The notes under the pieces were generated by a model that worked only from the letters and a program-made list of their open reading frames with translations, was not told the DNA's origin and ran no database searches. Positions 17,226-26,029 of a stretch of 64,000 bases of DNA are shown one piece after another (the stretch's first letter is position 1; each line of letters opens with the position of its first letter). This DNA comes from Streptomyces sulfonofaciens (lineage in GTDB: Bacteria > Actinomycetota > Actinomycetes > Streptomycetales > Streptomycetaceae). The position numbers and the translations under genes were made by a program. The stretch spans positions 186,001 through 250,000 of the forward strand of contig NZ_BNCD01000014.1 of assembly GCF_014656295.1 (NCBI RefSeq). Reading direction: 5' to 3'.

Positions 17226-17798
17226 ATGAGTGACGTGAGCCAGGCCCAGGTCCCGCTGCGCCGGGAGGAGCCGCTCGCCCCGCAGCCGGCCGTCCTCTCT
17301 CCCACCAGCTCCGCTGCCAGGGCGGACTTCGCCCAGTCGTACCGGAGCATCATGCCCCGCCTGGTCGTCTTCGTCATGCGCCACGGGGCCGACGTCCACG
17401 AGGCGCACGAGGCGGCACAGGGCGCCTTCGCGCTGGCCTGGGAATGCTGGGAGACCCTCGAACACCCCCACGCCTGGCTGCGCCGGGTGGCCTTCCGCCA
17501 CCTGCTCAGGCAGCGCGGCCGGCGGGAGCACGCGTCCGAGGAGGTGCCCGACCTACCGGGCGGCATATGCCCCGCGGACAGCGTGGCACTGGGCACCGAG
17601 GAGGCGCTGGTCCTGCGGGTGCTCGGCTCCCTGCCCATGCGGCAGCGACAGGCCTTCGCCTGGGCGTTCGACGGGTTCTCCGCGCAGGAGACCGCCGAGC
17701 ACCTGGGCATGGCCCCCGAAGCGGTGCGCCAGAACCTGGCCCGTGCCCGCAAACACCTCAAGCACGCCTGGTTGTCGATGAAGGAAGGCGAAGAGTGA
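17226..17798 (+). CDS. ECF-type RNA polymerase sigma factor
   Basis: A 190-residue sigma-70 family protein lacking regions 1 and 3. Region 2 spans about residues 35-95 (FAQSYRSIMPRLVVFVMRHG, then AWLRRVAFRHLL). Region 4 spans about 130-185 and has the helix-turn-helix FSAQETAEHLGMAPEAVRQN. A 30-residue N-terminal extension precedes region 2. It is translationally coupled to the next gene, which does not resemble a usual zinc anti-sigma factor. Target promoters are unknown. Confidence 0.85.
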   Translation: MSDVSQAQVPLRREEPLAPQPAVLSPTSSAARADFAQSYRSIMPRLVVFVMRHGADVHEAHEAAQGAFALAWECWETLEHPHAWLRRVAFRHLLRQRGRREHASEEVPDLPGGICPADSVALGTEEALVLRVLGSLPMRQRQAFAWAFDGFSAQETAEHLGMAPEAVRQNLARARKHLKHAWLSMKEGEE

Positions 17799-18466
17799 GC
17801 ACGGCGACCCCACCCCCGAAGGATGCGGACGGCGAAGCCGCGTTTGACGACTGGCTGGCCGCCACGGGAAGCGGACTGCTTGCACGGGTCGAGTCCGCCA
17901 CCGACCTCGACGCGGGCTGCGCCGCCATCTTCTCGGCGACCGTGGCCCCCGAAGCGACCACGGAGGGCCACGGGGACATCGAACGCTGGGGGCACCTCGA
18001 CGCCGCCCTGCGCCAGGCCCTCGACGGCATCGCCCCGTGGCTCGCCCTGAAGACCCCCTACGCCCTGCCCCACCAGCTCGACAAGGCCGCAGGCACCACC
18101 CGGACCATGACCGTCGTGGGCCGTGCCCTGCTGCCCGACAGCATGCGCCTGCACTGGGGTCTGGCCTCGGACTTCCTGGACGACTGCCACGCCCGGCTGA
18201 TCCGTCTGAAGAAGGGCCTCATGCAGCGCAGCCTCAGCCGGGACGAGGCCATGGCCCTGCACCACCGTGTCGTCGCAGGCATGGCGAACTTCCGGGCAGC
18301 CGTCCAGCAGTCCGTGGACGCCGCGTCGGACGCGAGGACCCGCCAGGTCGGCGAACGCCTCGTCGCCACCGCCGAGATGCTCACCCTGCTGCTGCGGTGG
18401 ATCCGCGACAGCATCGAGCACATCTTCGACGACACCGGCTGCCCGACCAGCGTTCCCGTCGGCTGA
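17795..18466 (+). CDS. Helical protein coupled to the ECF sigma factor
   Basis: A 223-residue soluble, largely alpha-helical protein with no membrane segment and no HxxxCxxC motif. Its GTG start overlaps the sigma-factor stop in a GTGA, so the two are co-translated. No family is recognised. An unusual anti-sigma factor or a co-regulated effector is possible, from position only. It ends 220 bases before the converging beta-propeller gene. Confidence 0.65.
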   Translation: MSTATPPPKDADGEAAFDDWLAATGSGLLARVESATDLDAGCAAIFSATVAPEATTEGHGDIERWGHLDAALRQALDGIAPWLALKTPYALPHQLDKAAGTTRTMTVVGRALLPDSMRLHWGLASDFLDDCHARLIRLKKGLMQRSLSRDEAMALHHRVVAGMANFRAAVQQSVDAASDARTRQVGERLVATAEMLTLLLRWIRDSIEHIFDDTGCPTSVPVG

Positions 18467-18689
18467 CGGCGCCGCCCGCCGGTCCGCACCACCCGCTCGG
18501 CTCAGCTCGGCCGGTCCGGGCCACCGCACCGGCGACGGCGGCCGACCCCGTCCCGTTCGGTGCAGGTGGTCCCGGCGTCCGAGGCCGGCCCCGGAGCGCG
18601 TCGGGCGGTGCGGGGCGTGCGGCGCCGTCCCGGCCCACGACGGCGCGCGGCCGCTGTCCGCGGCACGGCCGAAGGCGTTCCGGGTACGG

Positions 18690-19949
18690 TCATCCGGTCG
18701 ACGGACCGCTCCAGCCCGCCTGCACATGTCCCAGCCGCACCCTCTGCGGGTGGTCGCCCACGGGCACCGACGCCGTCCTGCGGCCGGTGGCGAAGTCGAT
18801 CGCGGTGATCCGGTCGGCGCCGCTCTCGGAGATGACGCACTCCTTGCCGTCGCCGCTGACCGTGGCCCAGTAGGGCTTGGCGGCGGTGACCAGCGGGCCC
18901 TCCTCGAGGGTGGCGCGGTCGACCACGGTGGCGTAGTCGTCCATGGTGGCCGCGATGCACAGCTTGGTGCCGTCGGGGTTCACGGAGATGCCGTGGTCCC
19001 GCGAGTCGTTGACCCAGGTGGTGCGGTCGTCGCTGGTCGCGGGGTTCTTCGGGAGGGTCTTCACCCGGGTGATGGAGTCGGTGGCGACGTCGTACTCCAG
19101 GAAGCCGTTGAAGAACGACACCTGGAAGTAGAAGGCGGAGTCGTCGGGCGAGAAGACGGCTGGCCGCATGGCGTCCGAGAAGTCGGTGAGGCCGGCGTCG
19201 TCGAGCCGCTGGCGCATGTCGATGACCTTGACCTGCTTGTAGGTGGCGGCATCGACGACGGTGATGTGCCGGTCGCCCTTCGTCCAGTCGAGCCAGGGCT
19301 CGTCGAGGGCGGTGTTCACCTCGCCTATCGACATGTTCCAGAGGTACTTGCCGTCCCTGGTGAAGATGTTCTCGTGCGGTTTGTCGCCACTGGCGAACGA
19401 GCCGAGTTGCCGGCCGGTCTCGATGTCGAGTACGTGCACGGTGTTCGCGGTGGAGGCCGAGACCGCGACCCGGGTGCCGTCGGGCGACAGGGCCATGTGG
19501 TCGGCGCGGTAACCCGCCACGGGAAAGCGCCAGTTGACGTCACCGGTGGCGAGGTCGATCGAGACGACGTCGGCGAAGCTCGGCCGGGAGACGACCACCG
19601 CGCTTCCGTCGGGCGTGGAGTACATGTCGTCGGCGAACTGGTCGTGGCCTTCGCCGACGGTGTCGCGGATGGCCTGGTAGTAGATCCACCTGATGGGGTC
19701 GGCATTGATCTCGGCCAGCCGCTCCTGCCTGTCGGGGATGACGTCGATCCGTCCGACCTTCGCGAAGTCGCCGGTGGACCTGATGACGTCCGCTGTGCCG
19801 TCCCAGTTGTTGCCCACGAACATCACCTCCTGGAGGTCCGCGGCGGTGTCCCGGGCGGTGGCTGCGGTGGCCGCGGTCGCGGGCGCGGTGACGGTCAGGA
19901 CGAGGGCGGCGGCGATGGAGCACAGGTGCCTGGGGGTGGAGGCAGGCAT
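18690..19949 (-). CDS. Secreted YVTN-type beta-propeller protein
   Basis: A 419-residue exported protein. A signal peptide with a strong hydrophobic core (LCSIAAALVLTVTAPATA) is followed by repeats of the YncE/YVTN type, such as ADHMALSPDGTRVAVSAST, HVLDIETGRQLGSFASGDKP and ISVNPDGTKLCIAAT. These form a beta-propeller. The ATG at 19949 follows GAGGAGAGAG. Such proteins are often surface or quinoprotein-like with unknown ligands. No lipobox or sortase signal is seen. Confidence 0.8.
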   Translation of the reverse strand: MPASTPRHLCSIAAALVLTVTAPATAATAATARDTAADLQEVMFVGNNWDGTADVIRSTGDFAKVGRIDVIPDRQERLAEINADPIRWIYYQAIRDTVGEGHDQFADDMYSTPDGSAVVVSRPSFADVVSIDLATGDVNWRFPVAGYRADHMALSPDGTRVAVSASTANTVHVLDIETGRQLGSFASGDKPHENIFTRDGKYLWNMSIGEVNTALDEPWLDWTKGDRHITVVDAATYKQVKVIDMRQRLDDAGLTDFSDAMRPAVFSPDDSAFYFQVSFFNGFLEYDVATDSITRVKTLPKNPATSDDRTTWVNDSRDHGISVNPDGTKLCIAATMDDYATVVDRATLEEGPLVTAAKPYWATVSGDGKECVISESGADRITAIDFATGRRTASVPVGDHPQRVRLGHVQAGWSGPSTG

Positions 19950-20451
19950 GACTGCTCTCTCCTCTTCGGATGGCTTGGTGGGGGCATGCCAAGGCGCGGC
20001 GAGCAATCTGAACATCGGCACATTCAGATGTGACCTACCGAAAAGTAGGGAAGCCCCGCCCCCTCCACAAGACTGCGGACACGACAAAAGTGGTGCGGAC
20101 GGGCACGCGGGACGCCGACGGTTCCGCCCTGACCCGGCCGGAGAGCCCGCCCCGTACGGGGCGGGCTCAGGGTGAGCGGTCACCGCGGTGACTGCGTGGC
20201 CCAACGCGGCATGCATGCTTTTGGGGCGGGGCCACCGCGCGCTGGGCAGAAGGCGCCTACGCCGCCCGGAGACGGTTCGCCCTCCCTACGGAGTATGCCC
20301 GAACGCCGCGGGTCAGGGGAGGCCGCGAGGCACCTTCGGGTACAGCACTTCGCCCGCGGAACCGGTTTCCGGCCGGTCCTCGGACTTCCCGCGACGGCAC
20401 GGTTCCCGGCGGGGTTGTCCGGGCACGAGCGCCTCGGCGAGGATCGCTGCC
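19950..20451. other. Divergent spacer with palindromes
   Basis: About 500 bases between the beta-propeller and desulfhydrase genes. An AT-richer stretch near 20010-20050 is a likely promoter and contains CCTAC-N6-GTAGG. A 26-bp palindrome lies at 20143-20168, and GTCACCGCGGTGAC, a 14-bp perfect palindrome, at 20179-20192. No gene is supported. Confidence 0.5.
20143..20168. repeat. 26-bp perfect palindrome
   Basis: GAGCCCGCCCC-GTAC-GGGGCGGGCTC is perfectly self-complementary. It would form a strong hairpin but lies upstream of both flanking genes, where a terminator would not be expected unless an unseen transcript ends there. Confidence 0.75.
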
Positions 20452-21447
20452 ATGAGCACCGCAGCACACGTCTTCGAACCGCCCGCCGCCGTCACGCTCG
20501 GCACCTGGCCGACCCCGGTGGAGCCGCTCACCGGGCTCGGCACCGCGCTGGGTCTCGGCCCGGACGACCTCCTGCTCAAGCGGGACGACCTGACCGGCCT
20601 CGGCGGCGGGGGCAACAAGGTGCGCAAGCTGGAGTGGACCGCGGGCGCGGCCGTCGCCGAGGGCGCGGACACGCTCGTGACCACCGGGGCCCCGCAGAGC
20701 AACCACGCCCGGCTGACCGCCGCCGCGGCCGCCCGGCTCGGTATGCGGTCCGTGCTCGTCTTCCCCGGCGCTGCCGGAGGGTCCCGGTCCGGCAACCTGG
20801 TGCTGGACGGACTGTTCGGCGCCGAGGTCGTGTGGTCCGGTGCGGCCGGCAGAACCGCCCTCGAAGAAGCGGCCGCGGAGGTGTGCGCGCGCCTGCGGGA
20901 ACGGGGCGCACGGCCCTCGCTCATCCCCTTCGGCGGCTCCTCCACGCTGGGCGCGCGCGGCTATGTACGCTGCGGGCAGGAGCTGCGCGAGCAGGTTCCC
21001 GACCTGCGGACCGTCGTCGTCGCGCTGGGTTCGGGCGGCACCATGGCGGGTCTGGTCGCCTCGCTCGGGCCGGAGCGCGTACTCGGCGTCGACACCGGAG
21101 CACTGGACGACCCCGCGCCCGTCGTCGCGGCCCTCACCGACAGCCTCGCCCCCGGACCCGTACCGGCCGGCCGGCTGCGGGTGCGCCGTGACCAGATCGG
21201 TGCGGGGTACGGCACCCTGACCGAGCCCGTCAAGGCCGCACTCGCGCTCGTGGCCGAGACCGAAGGCGTCGTCCTGGACCCGATCTACACCGGACGGGCC
21301 GCGGCCGGCCTGATCGCCGCCGTGCGCGACGGTGACATCCGGCCCGGTGAGCGGACCGTCCTCCTCCACACGGGCGGACTTCCCGGCCTCTTCGGACACG
21401 AGGAGGCCGTCGCGTACGCGGAGGGCCGCACGGCATCCGGCCGCTGA
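20452..21447 (+). CDS. D-cysteine desulfhydrase / ACC deaminase family protein
   Basis: A 331-residue PLP enzyme of the tryptophan-synthase-beta fold. The PLP lysine is Lys56 in GGGGNKVRKL. The carboxylate-binding loop is APQSNHAR at 81-88. The glycine-rich phosphate loop is VALGSGGTMAG. These fit D-cysteine desulfhydrase and 1-aminocyclopropane-1-carboxylate deaminase, which cannot be told apart here by sequence alone. The full family length is present and the gene stands alone. The upstream AT-poor spacer shows no clear operator. Confidence 0.85.
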   Translation: MSTAAHVFEPPAAVTLGTWPTPVEPLTGLGTALGLGPDDLLLKRDDLTGLGGGGNKVRKLEWTAGAAVAEGADTLVTTGAPQSNHARLTAAAAARLGMRSVLVFPGAAGGSRSGNLVLDGLFGAEVVWSGAAGRTALEEAAAEVCARLRERGARPSLIPFGGSSTLGARGYVRCGQELREQVPDLRTVVVALGSGGTMAGLVASLGPERVLGVDTGALDDPAPVVAALTDSLAPGPVPAGRLRVRRDQIGAGYGTLTEPVKAALALVAETEGVVLDPIYTGRAAAGLIAAVRDGDIRPGERTVLLHTGGLPGLFGHEEAVAYAEGRTASGR

Positions 21448-21470
21448 CCGGACGCCACACGGCACACGCC

Positions 21471-21530
21471 CGGCACCCCACCGTGCGGAGCACTGCCGCC
21501 CGGCGCCCCACCGTGCGGAGCACTGCCGCC
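21471..21530 (+). repeat. 30-bp direct tandem duplication
   Basis: Two adjacent 30-base copies, 21471-21500 and 21501-21530, differ at one position. They lie in the convergent spacer between the PLP enzyme and the ABC ATPase and may have arisen by slippage. Confidence 0.9.
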
Positions 21531-21572
21531 CGGAGGACGGGGCGGGCCCTTCCGCGGGCCCGGCCCCGGCGC

Positions 21573-22721
21573 CTATCCGGCGGGTACGAGCGTGACCTTC
21601 GCGGGATCCACCGTAAGGTGCACGGCGGTGCCCGGTTCGATGGACCGTGTCGGGTTCGAGCGGATGCGCATCTCCCGCTCGCCGACCCGCACCACGTGGT
21701 CGACGGCATCGCCCAGGTACGCCCGGGTCAGCACCTCGCCCGACCACCGGTTGACCGCCTCGGCGGGTGGCGCGGTGCCGATCTCCACGGCCTCCGGCCG
21801 GATGGACAGCAGCACGCCGCTGCCCGCGCCGGGCGCCGTGCCGCCCATCCCGGCCCTGCACACCACCCGGCCGTCCGGGGTGTCCACGCACACCTCGGCA
21901 CCGTCCACCGTGCGCACCACCCCGGCCACGAAGTTCGACGTGCCGATGAACTCGGCGACGAACTTCGTGGCCGGCCTGGTGTAGATCTCCCGCGGGCTGC
22001 CGATCTGCTCGATCCCGCCCCCGTTCATCACGGCGATCCGGCTCGACATCACCAGCGCCTCGGACTGGTCGTGGGTGACGTAGACGGCGGTGAGGCCGAG
22101 TTCGCGCTGCAGGCGCTTCAGCTCGAAGCGCATGCTCTCGCGCAGCTTCGCGTCGAGATTGGACAACGGCTCGTCCAGCAGCAGCAGTTCGGGCTGGATG
22201 ACCAGCGCCCGGGCCAGCGCCAGACGCTGCTGCTGGCCGCCGGAGAGCTTGGTTGCGGGCCGCGAGGCGTACGCGGCGAGCTCCGTGACCTCCAGCAGCC
22301 GCGCCACCCGCTCGTCGATCTCCCGACGCCCCGGCCTTCGCCCGTGCGGCAGGATGTCCAGCGGGAACGACACGTTCCTGGCGACGGTCATGTGCGGCCA
22401 GATGGCGTACGACTGGAACACCATGCCCAGCGCACGCCGGTTCGCGGGGACGTTGACCCGTCTCGTCGCGTCGAACAGCACCCGGTCGGACAGGGTGATC
22501 CGGCCCCCGTCCGGGTGTTCGAGGCCCGCGACCGAGCGCAGGGTGGTGGTCTTGCCGCAGCCCGAGGGCCCGAGCAGGGTGAAGAGCTCACCGTCGCGCA
22601 CGTCGAAGCTCGCGCCGCCGACCGCGTGGACGCGCGCGGCGCCCCCGTCGCCGGCGCCCCGCCGCCGTCGGCCGCGTGCCGCGGTTCCGTAGCTCTTCAC
22701 CAGGTTGTCCACGATCAGCAT
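21573..22721 (-). CDS. ABC transporter ATP-binding protein (cassette 2)
   Basis: A 382-residue importer ATPase with Walker A GPSGCGKTT, signature LSGGQQQR, Walker B LLLDEPLSNLDA and switch His in VYVTHDQSEA. A loop near residues 15-32 is Arg/Gly-rich (RGRRRRGAGDGG) and absent from the cassette 1 copy. The C-terminus is a TOBE-type domain. GGGAGG precedes the ATG. It is last in the operon, 17 bases after the permease. Confidence 0.92.
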   Translation of the reverse strand: MLIVDNLVKSYGTAARGRRRRGAGDGGAARVHAVGGASFDVRDGELFTLLGPSGCGKTTTLRSVAGLEHPDGGRITLSDRVLFDATRRVNVPANRRALGMVFQSYAIWPHMTVARNVSFPLDILPHGRRPGRREIDERVARLLEVTELAAYASRPATKLSGGQQQRLALARALVIQPELLLLDEPLSNLDAKLRESMRFELKRLQRELGLTAVYVTHDQSEALVMSSRIAVMNGGGIEQIGSPREIYTRPATKFVAEFIGTSNFVAGVVRTVDGAEVCVDTPDGRVVCRAGMGGTAPGAGSGVLLSIRPEAVEIGTAPPAEAVNRWSGEVLTRAYLGDAVDHVVRVGEREMRIRSNPTRSIEPGTAVHLTVDPAKVTLVPAG

Positions 22722-22738
22722 GTCCGGTTTCCTCCCGG

Positions 22739-24493
22739 CTAGTTGGCGGTGTCGGACTCGATACCGGTACGGGCGCCGAGGCGCTGGGCGAAGAGGACCA
22801 GGACGACCAGGATCAGCACCATGCAGACGCCCAGTGCCGCCAGTGTGGTGAGCTGACCGTTCTCGAACTGCTCCCAGATCAGTACGGAGAGGACCTCCGT
22901 GCCGGGGCTGTACAGCAGGATCGTGCTGGACAGCTCCCGGAAGGAGACGACGAGGATGTAGATCCAGCCCGCGATGAGGCCGCTGCTCGCCAGCGGTACG
23001 AGGACCCGCCGGAAGGTCTGCCACCACGAGGCGCCGAACACGATCGCCGACTCCTCCAGTTCCTTGGACATCTGCGTCATCGCGGCCGAGGCGTACCGCA
23101 TCCCGTAGGGCAGGTAGCGCGTGCAGTAGGAGATCAGCAGGATGAACAGGGTGCCGTAGATCGGCAGGGGCACGCGGAGGTAGACGAACGCGAGGGCTAG
23201 GCCGAGGACGAGTCCGGGGATCACGATCGGGGTGAAGGCCAGCAGGTCGAGCAGCCGTCTGCCGGGGGCCTGGGTGCGCACCACCACCCAGGACACCACG
23301 GCCGTCAGCGCCATGACGACGGTGGCGGCGCCGACGCCGAGGACGAGTGAGTTCTTCAGCGCGGTGGCGGCCAGCGGCAGGTGCAGCACGGTCGCGTAGT
23401 TGTGCAGCGACATGCCGCGCAGCGCCTTCGCCGACGGGGTGGAGTACGTCTTCAGCAGCGACGCGTAGACCAGCACCGCGACCGGCAGTACGACGGTGAC
23501 GAGGAAGTACAGCAGGACCGCGGCGCCCACCCAGGGCCGGGCCCGGCCAAGCGCCACCGGCTGCGGCCGGAACGCCTTGCCCGTCACGGTCTGGAAGGAC
23601 CGCCCGCGCTGGAGCCATGTGGACAGCAGCACACCGGCGACGGCGATGGCGAGCAGCCCGACCGCGTACGCACCCGCGCTGCCGTAGTCAATGGGGTACG
23701 ACCGCAGGACGAAGTAGATCCTGCTGGTGAAGACGTAGATGTTGTTCTGCAGGCCGAGCAGGCCCGGCACCTCGAAGCTCTCCAGGGACTGCACGAACAT
23801 CAGCAGTGCCGCCGAGATCAGTGCGGGCCGCATGAGCGGCACGGTGATCCTGCGCAGGATGGTCCGCCGGGCCGCGCCGGACATCGCCGCGGACTCCTCC
23901 AACGAGGGATCCATGCCGCGGAAGGCGGCCACCATCAGCAGGAAGGCCACCGGTGCCAGATGCAGGCCCTGCACCCAGATCATTCCCCAGACCGTGTACA
24001 CGTCCACCGGGCTCGTGCCGAGCAACGGGTGCAGGACGAGGGTGTTGACGAGCCCGATGGACGGGTCGCCGAGGAAGATCCAGGCCGCCGCGTACAGGAT
24101 GCCCGGCACGATGAGCGGCACCAGGGACGCCGCGAACAGCAGGCCCTTGAACGGGAGGTCGGTGCGCACCTGGAGGTAGGCCAGCACCGACCCGACGACG
24201 AGCGCGAACGCGGCAGCGCCCACGGCGAACTCCAGGGAGTCCAGCATCATCCGGCCGGCCTGGGTGTTTCCTCCGTAGGCGCGTCTGAAGGCGTTGAGCG
24301 ACAGCCCGTGGTCGCCGACGAAGGTGTCGTGCAGCAGGTACCCGAGCGGTACGACGGCGAGGAAGCCGACGACAGCCACGGCGGCACCCACGACCAGGAT
24401 CCGCGGGGAGAGCAGCCGGCGCAGCCGGGACGGGCCTTCGAGCGCCGGCACGGGTGCCGCGGGCTTCGCGGGCAGGTCGGTCGTGACGGTCAT
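22739..24493 (-). CDS. ABC transporter permease, fused double domain (cassette 2)
   Basis: A 584-residue permease with two units of about six helices. The EAA loops are SLEESAAMSGAARRTIL near residue 205 and ELEESAIVFGASWWQTF near residue 470. Layout and motifs match the cassette 1 permease, so the two are paralogues. It lies 63 bases after the lipoprotein gene. Confidence 0.9.
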   Translation of the reverse strand: MTVTTDLPAKPAAPVPALEGPSRLRRLLSPRILVVGAAVAVVGFLAVVPLGYLLHDTFVGDHGLSLNAFRRAYGGNTQAGRMMLDSLEFAVGAAAFALVVGSVLAYLQVRTDLPFKGLLFAASLVPLIVPGILYAAAWIFLGDPSIGLVNTLVLHPLLGTSPVDVYTVWGMIWVQGLHLAPVAFLLMVAAFRGMDPSLEESAAMSGAARRTILRRITVPLMRPALISAALLMFVQSLESFEVPGLLGLQNNIYVFTSRIYFVLRSYPIDYGSAGAYAVGLLAIAVAGVLLSTWLQRGRSFQTVTGKAFRPQPVALGRARPWVGAAVLLYFLVTVVLPVAVLVYASLLKTYSTPSAKALRGMSLHNYATVLHLPLAATALKNSLVLGVGAATVVMALTAVVSWVVVRTQAPGRRLLDLLAFTPIVIPGLVLGLALAFVYLRVPLPIYGTLFILLISYCTRYLPYGMRYASAAMTQMSKELEESAIVFGASWWQTFRRVLVPLASSGLIAGWIYILVVSFRELSSTILLYSPGTEVLSVLIWEQFENGQLTTLAALGVCMVLILVVLVLFAQRLGARTGIESDTAN

Positions 24494-24556
24494 GTGATCA
24501 CCTCACCGTGGGGCGGAGGAACGCGGGCGGCGGGAGCGTCAGGACGGGGCGCGGAG

Positions 24557-25681
24557 TCACTCGTGGTCCCCCAGGACCCCGCGCAGTTGCTCGTCGTACC
24601 TCTTGTCCCAGGAGCCGCTGGAGGCGGCGAGGGTCTTCGTGTCGAAGGGGACCAGGTTCAGGCCCTTGAGGCTGGTGTCGCCCGGCACCTTCGTCGACGG
24701 GGTGAGGTGCTGGGCGACGAGCACCTTCTGCCCCTCGTCCAGCATCCAGTCGTAGAACAGCCAGGCGGCCGCCGGGTGTCGGGCGCCCCTGAGCATGCCG
24801 ACGCCGTTGGGCCGGGGGAAGGCGGGAATCGGGTTGGTGCCGTCCGGCAGCCGGTACGCGACGGGTGCGCCCTTGGCCCTGGCCTGCTGGGTGATGTACG
24901 TGTAGTTCATCGAGTCGAGCGGTGTCTGCCCCGCGCCGAGCAGCGACATGATGGTGGTGTGGCCCTTGGTCACCTTGGCGTTGTCGACGATCTTCCGCCA
25001 TGTCGTGTCGACCTGCCGGTGGGTCCTCCCGTGCGTCAGCCAGTAGTGGGTGACGTTCTCGTACCAGTCGCTGTCGGTGGGTTCGAGGGTGAGCCTGCCC
25101 TTGTACTCGGGGTCGGCCAGGTCCTCCCAATGGCGCGGCGCGTCGGCCGGCTTGATGAGGTTGGTGTTCCAGGCGGGCAGGAAGACGTTGAACCGGTCGG
25201 CCGTCCAGCCCTCGAAGCGGCTCGACGGGGCGACCCTGGCCAGGCCGGGGCCGGTGTAGTCGGCCAGGACGTGCTGCTCGCCGAGTTCGGTCATCTCCAG
25301 GAAGTCGCTCTCCACCGCGTCCGCGGCCGGCTTTCTGGCCTGCGACTCCTGGAGGACGCGCTGGAGGATGGTCTCCGAGTTGGCACGGAACATCGAGATC
25401 CTGACCCCGAACTGCCGCTGGAACTCCTTCTGGACCACGTTGGAGACGTCGTCCGTCAGGGACGTGTAGACCCGCAGCGTCCCTTCCTGCCTCGCCAGCT
25501 CGGCGGCTCTGGCACGCTGCTGTGCACGCGGCAGGGACTGGATGTCGTCGTACACCTTCTGGGCCGCCCCGGAGGCGACGTCGGCCACTCGGATCTGGCC
25601 CGAGTCGGCCGCGCCGGCACCGCAGCCGGCCACGAGCAGAAGAGAGAAGACGCAGGCCACGCCGCACATTCGTGTCCGCAT
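24557..25681 (-). CDS. ABC transporter substrate-binding lipoprotein (cassette 2)
   Basis: A 374-residue lipoprotein with a standard signal and lipobox VAGC (Cys20). The mature protein is a family 1 binding protein (GTLRVYTSLTDD, then AVESDFLEMTELG). It heads cassette 2, which has the same gene order as cassette 1. A degenerate FadR-type site lies 40 bases upstream. The upstream bases share GTCTAGCT with the gntR promoter. Substrate unknown. Confidence 0.88.
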   Translation of the reverse strand: MRTRMCGVACVFSLLLVAGCGAGAADSGQIRVADVASGAAQKVYDDIQSLPRAQQRARAAELARQEGTLRVYTSLTDDVSNVVQKEFQRQFGVRISMFRANSETILQRVLQESQARKPAADAVESDFLEMTELGEQHVLADYTGPGLARVAPSSRFEGWTADRFNVFLPAWNTNLIKPADAPRHWEDLADPEYKGRLTLEPTDSDWYENVTHYWLTHGRTHRQVDTTWRKIVDNAKVTKGHTTIMSLLGAGQTPLDSMNYTYITQQARAKGAPVAYRLPDGTNPIPAFPRPNGVGMLRGARHPAAAWLFYDWMLDEGQKVLVAQHLTPSTKVPGDTSLKGLNLVPFDTKTLAASSGSWDKRYDEQLRGVLGDHE

Positions 25682-26029
25682 TGCCCTTCCTTTCGGCCAG
25701 ATCAGCCTTCACGCGTCTAGCTGTCTTACCATTTGCCCTTTCAGGCGGGAAGGGGTCGCGCAACGGCGGTGGACCGAAGACGTGTTCGGAACCGGGCCGC
25801 CGGCCGGGCCCGGCTGCCGTACGGATTAGGGCGCCGGCCGGCGACGAACGCCGAGATGTGCGTCCGGCCGGTCGAAGCCGCAGGGGGCGCCCCGGAGCCC
25901 CCGGCGGAGGTGGGGGCCGGACCACCGGCGGTGGCACCGGTACGTGGAGTCACCCGCTCCGCTGCTTCGCAGTCGCGGTCACCCTCGCGTCACCCCTCCG
26001 GGCACGACCGTTTGCAGACGGGCCCTGGT
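25682..26029. other. Promoter region of ABC cassette 2
   Basis: About 350 bases between cassette 2 and the end of the peptidase gene. The first 60 bases are AT-richer and contain the candidate operator at 25721-25731 and GTCTAGCT at 25715-25722. The rest shows nothing further. Confidence 0.5.
25721..25731 (-). promoter_or_regulatory. Degenerate FadR-type operator before ABC cassette 2
   Basis: The minus strand reads TGGTAAGACAG, which keeps TGGT-N3-AC of the FadR pattern. It overlaps a shared AGCTAGAC block, the probable -10, also found before gntR. Weaker than the sites at 6504 and 8134. Confidence 0.4.
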
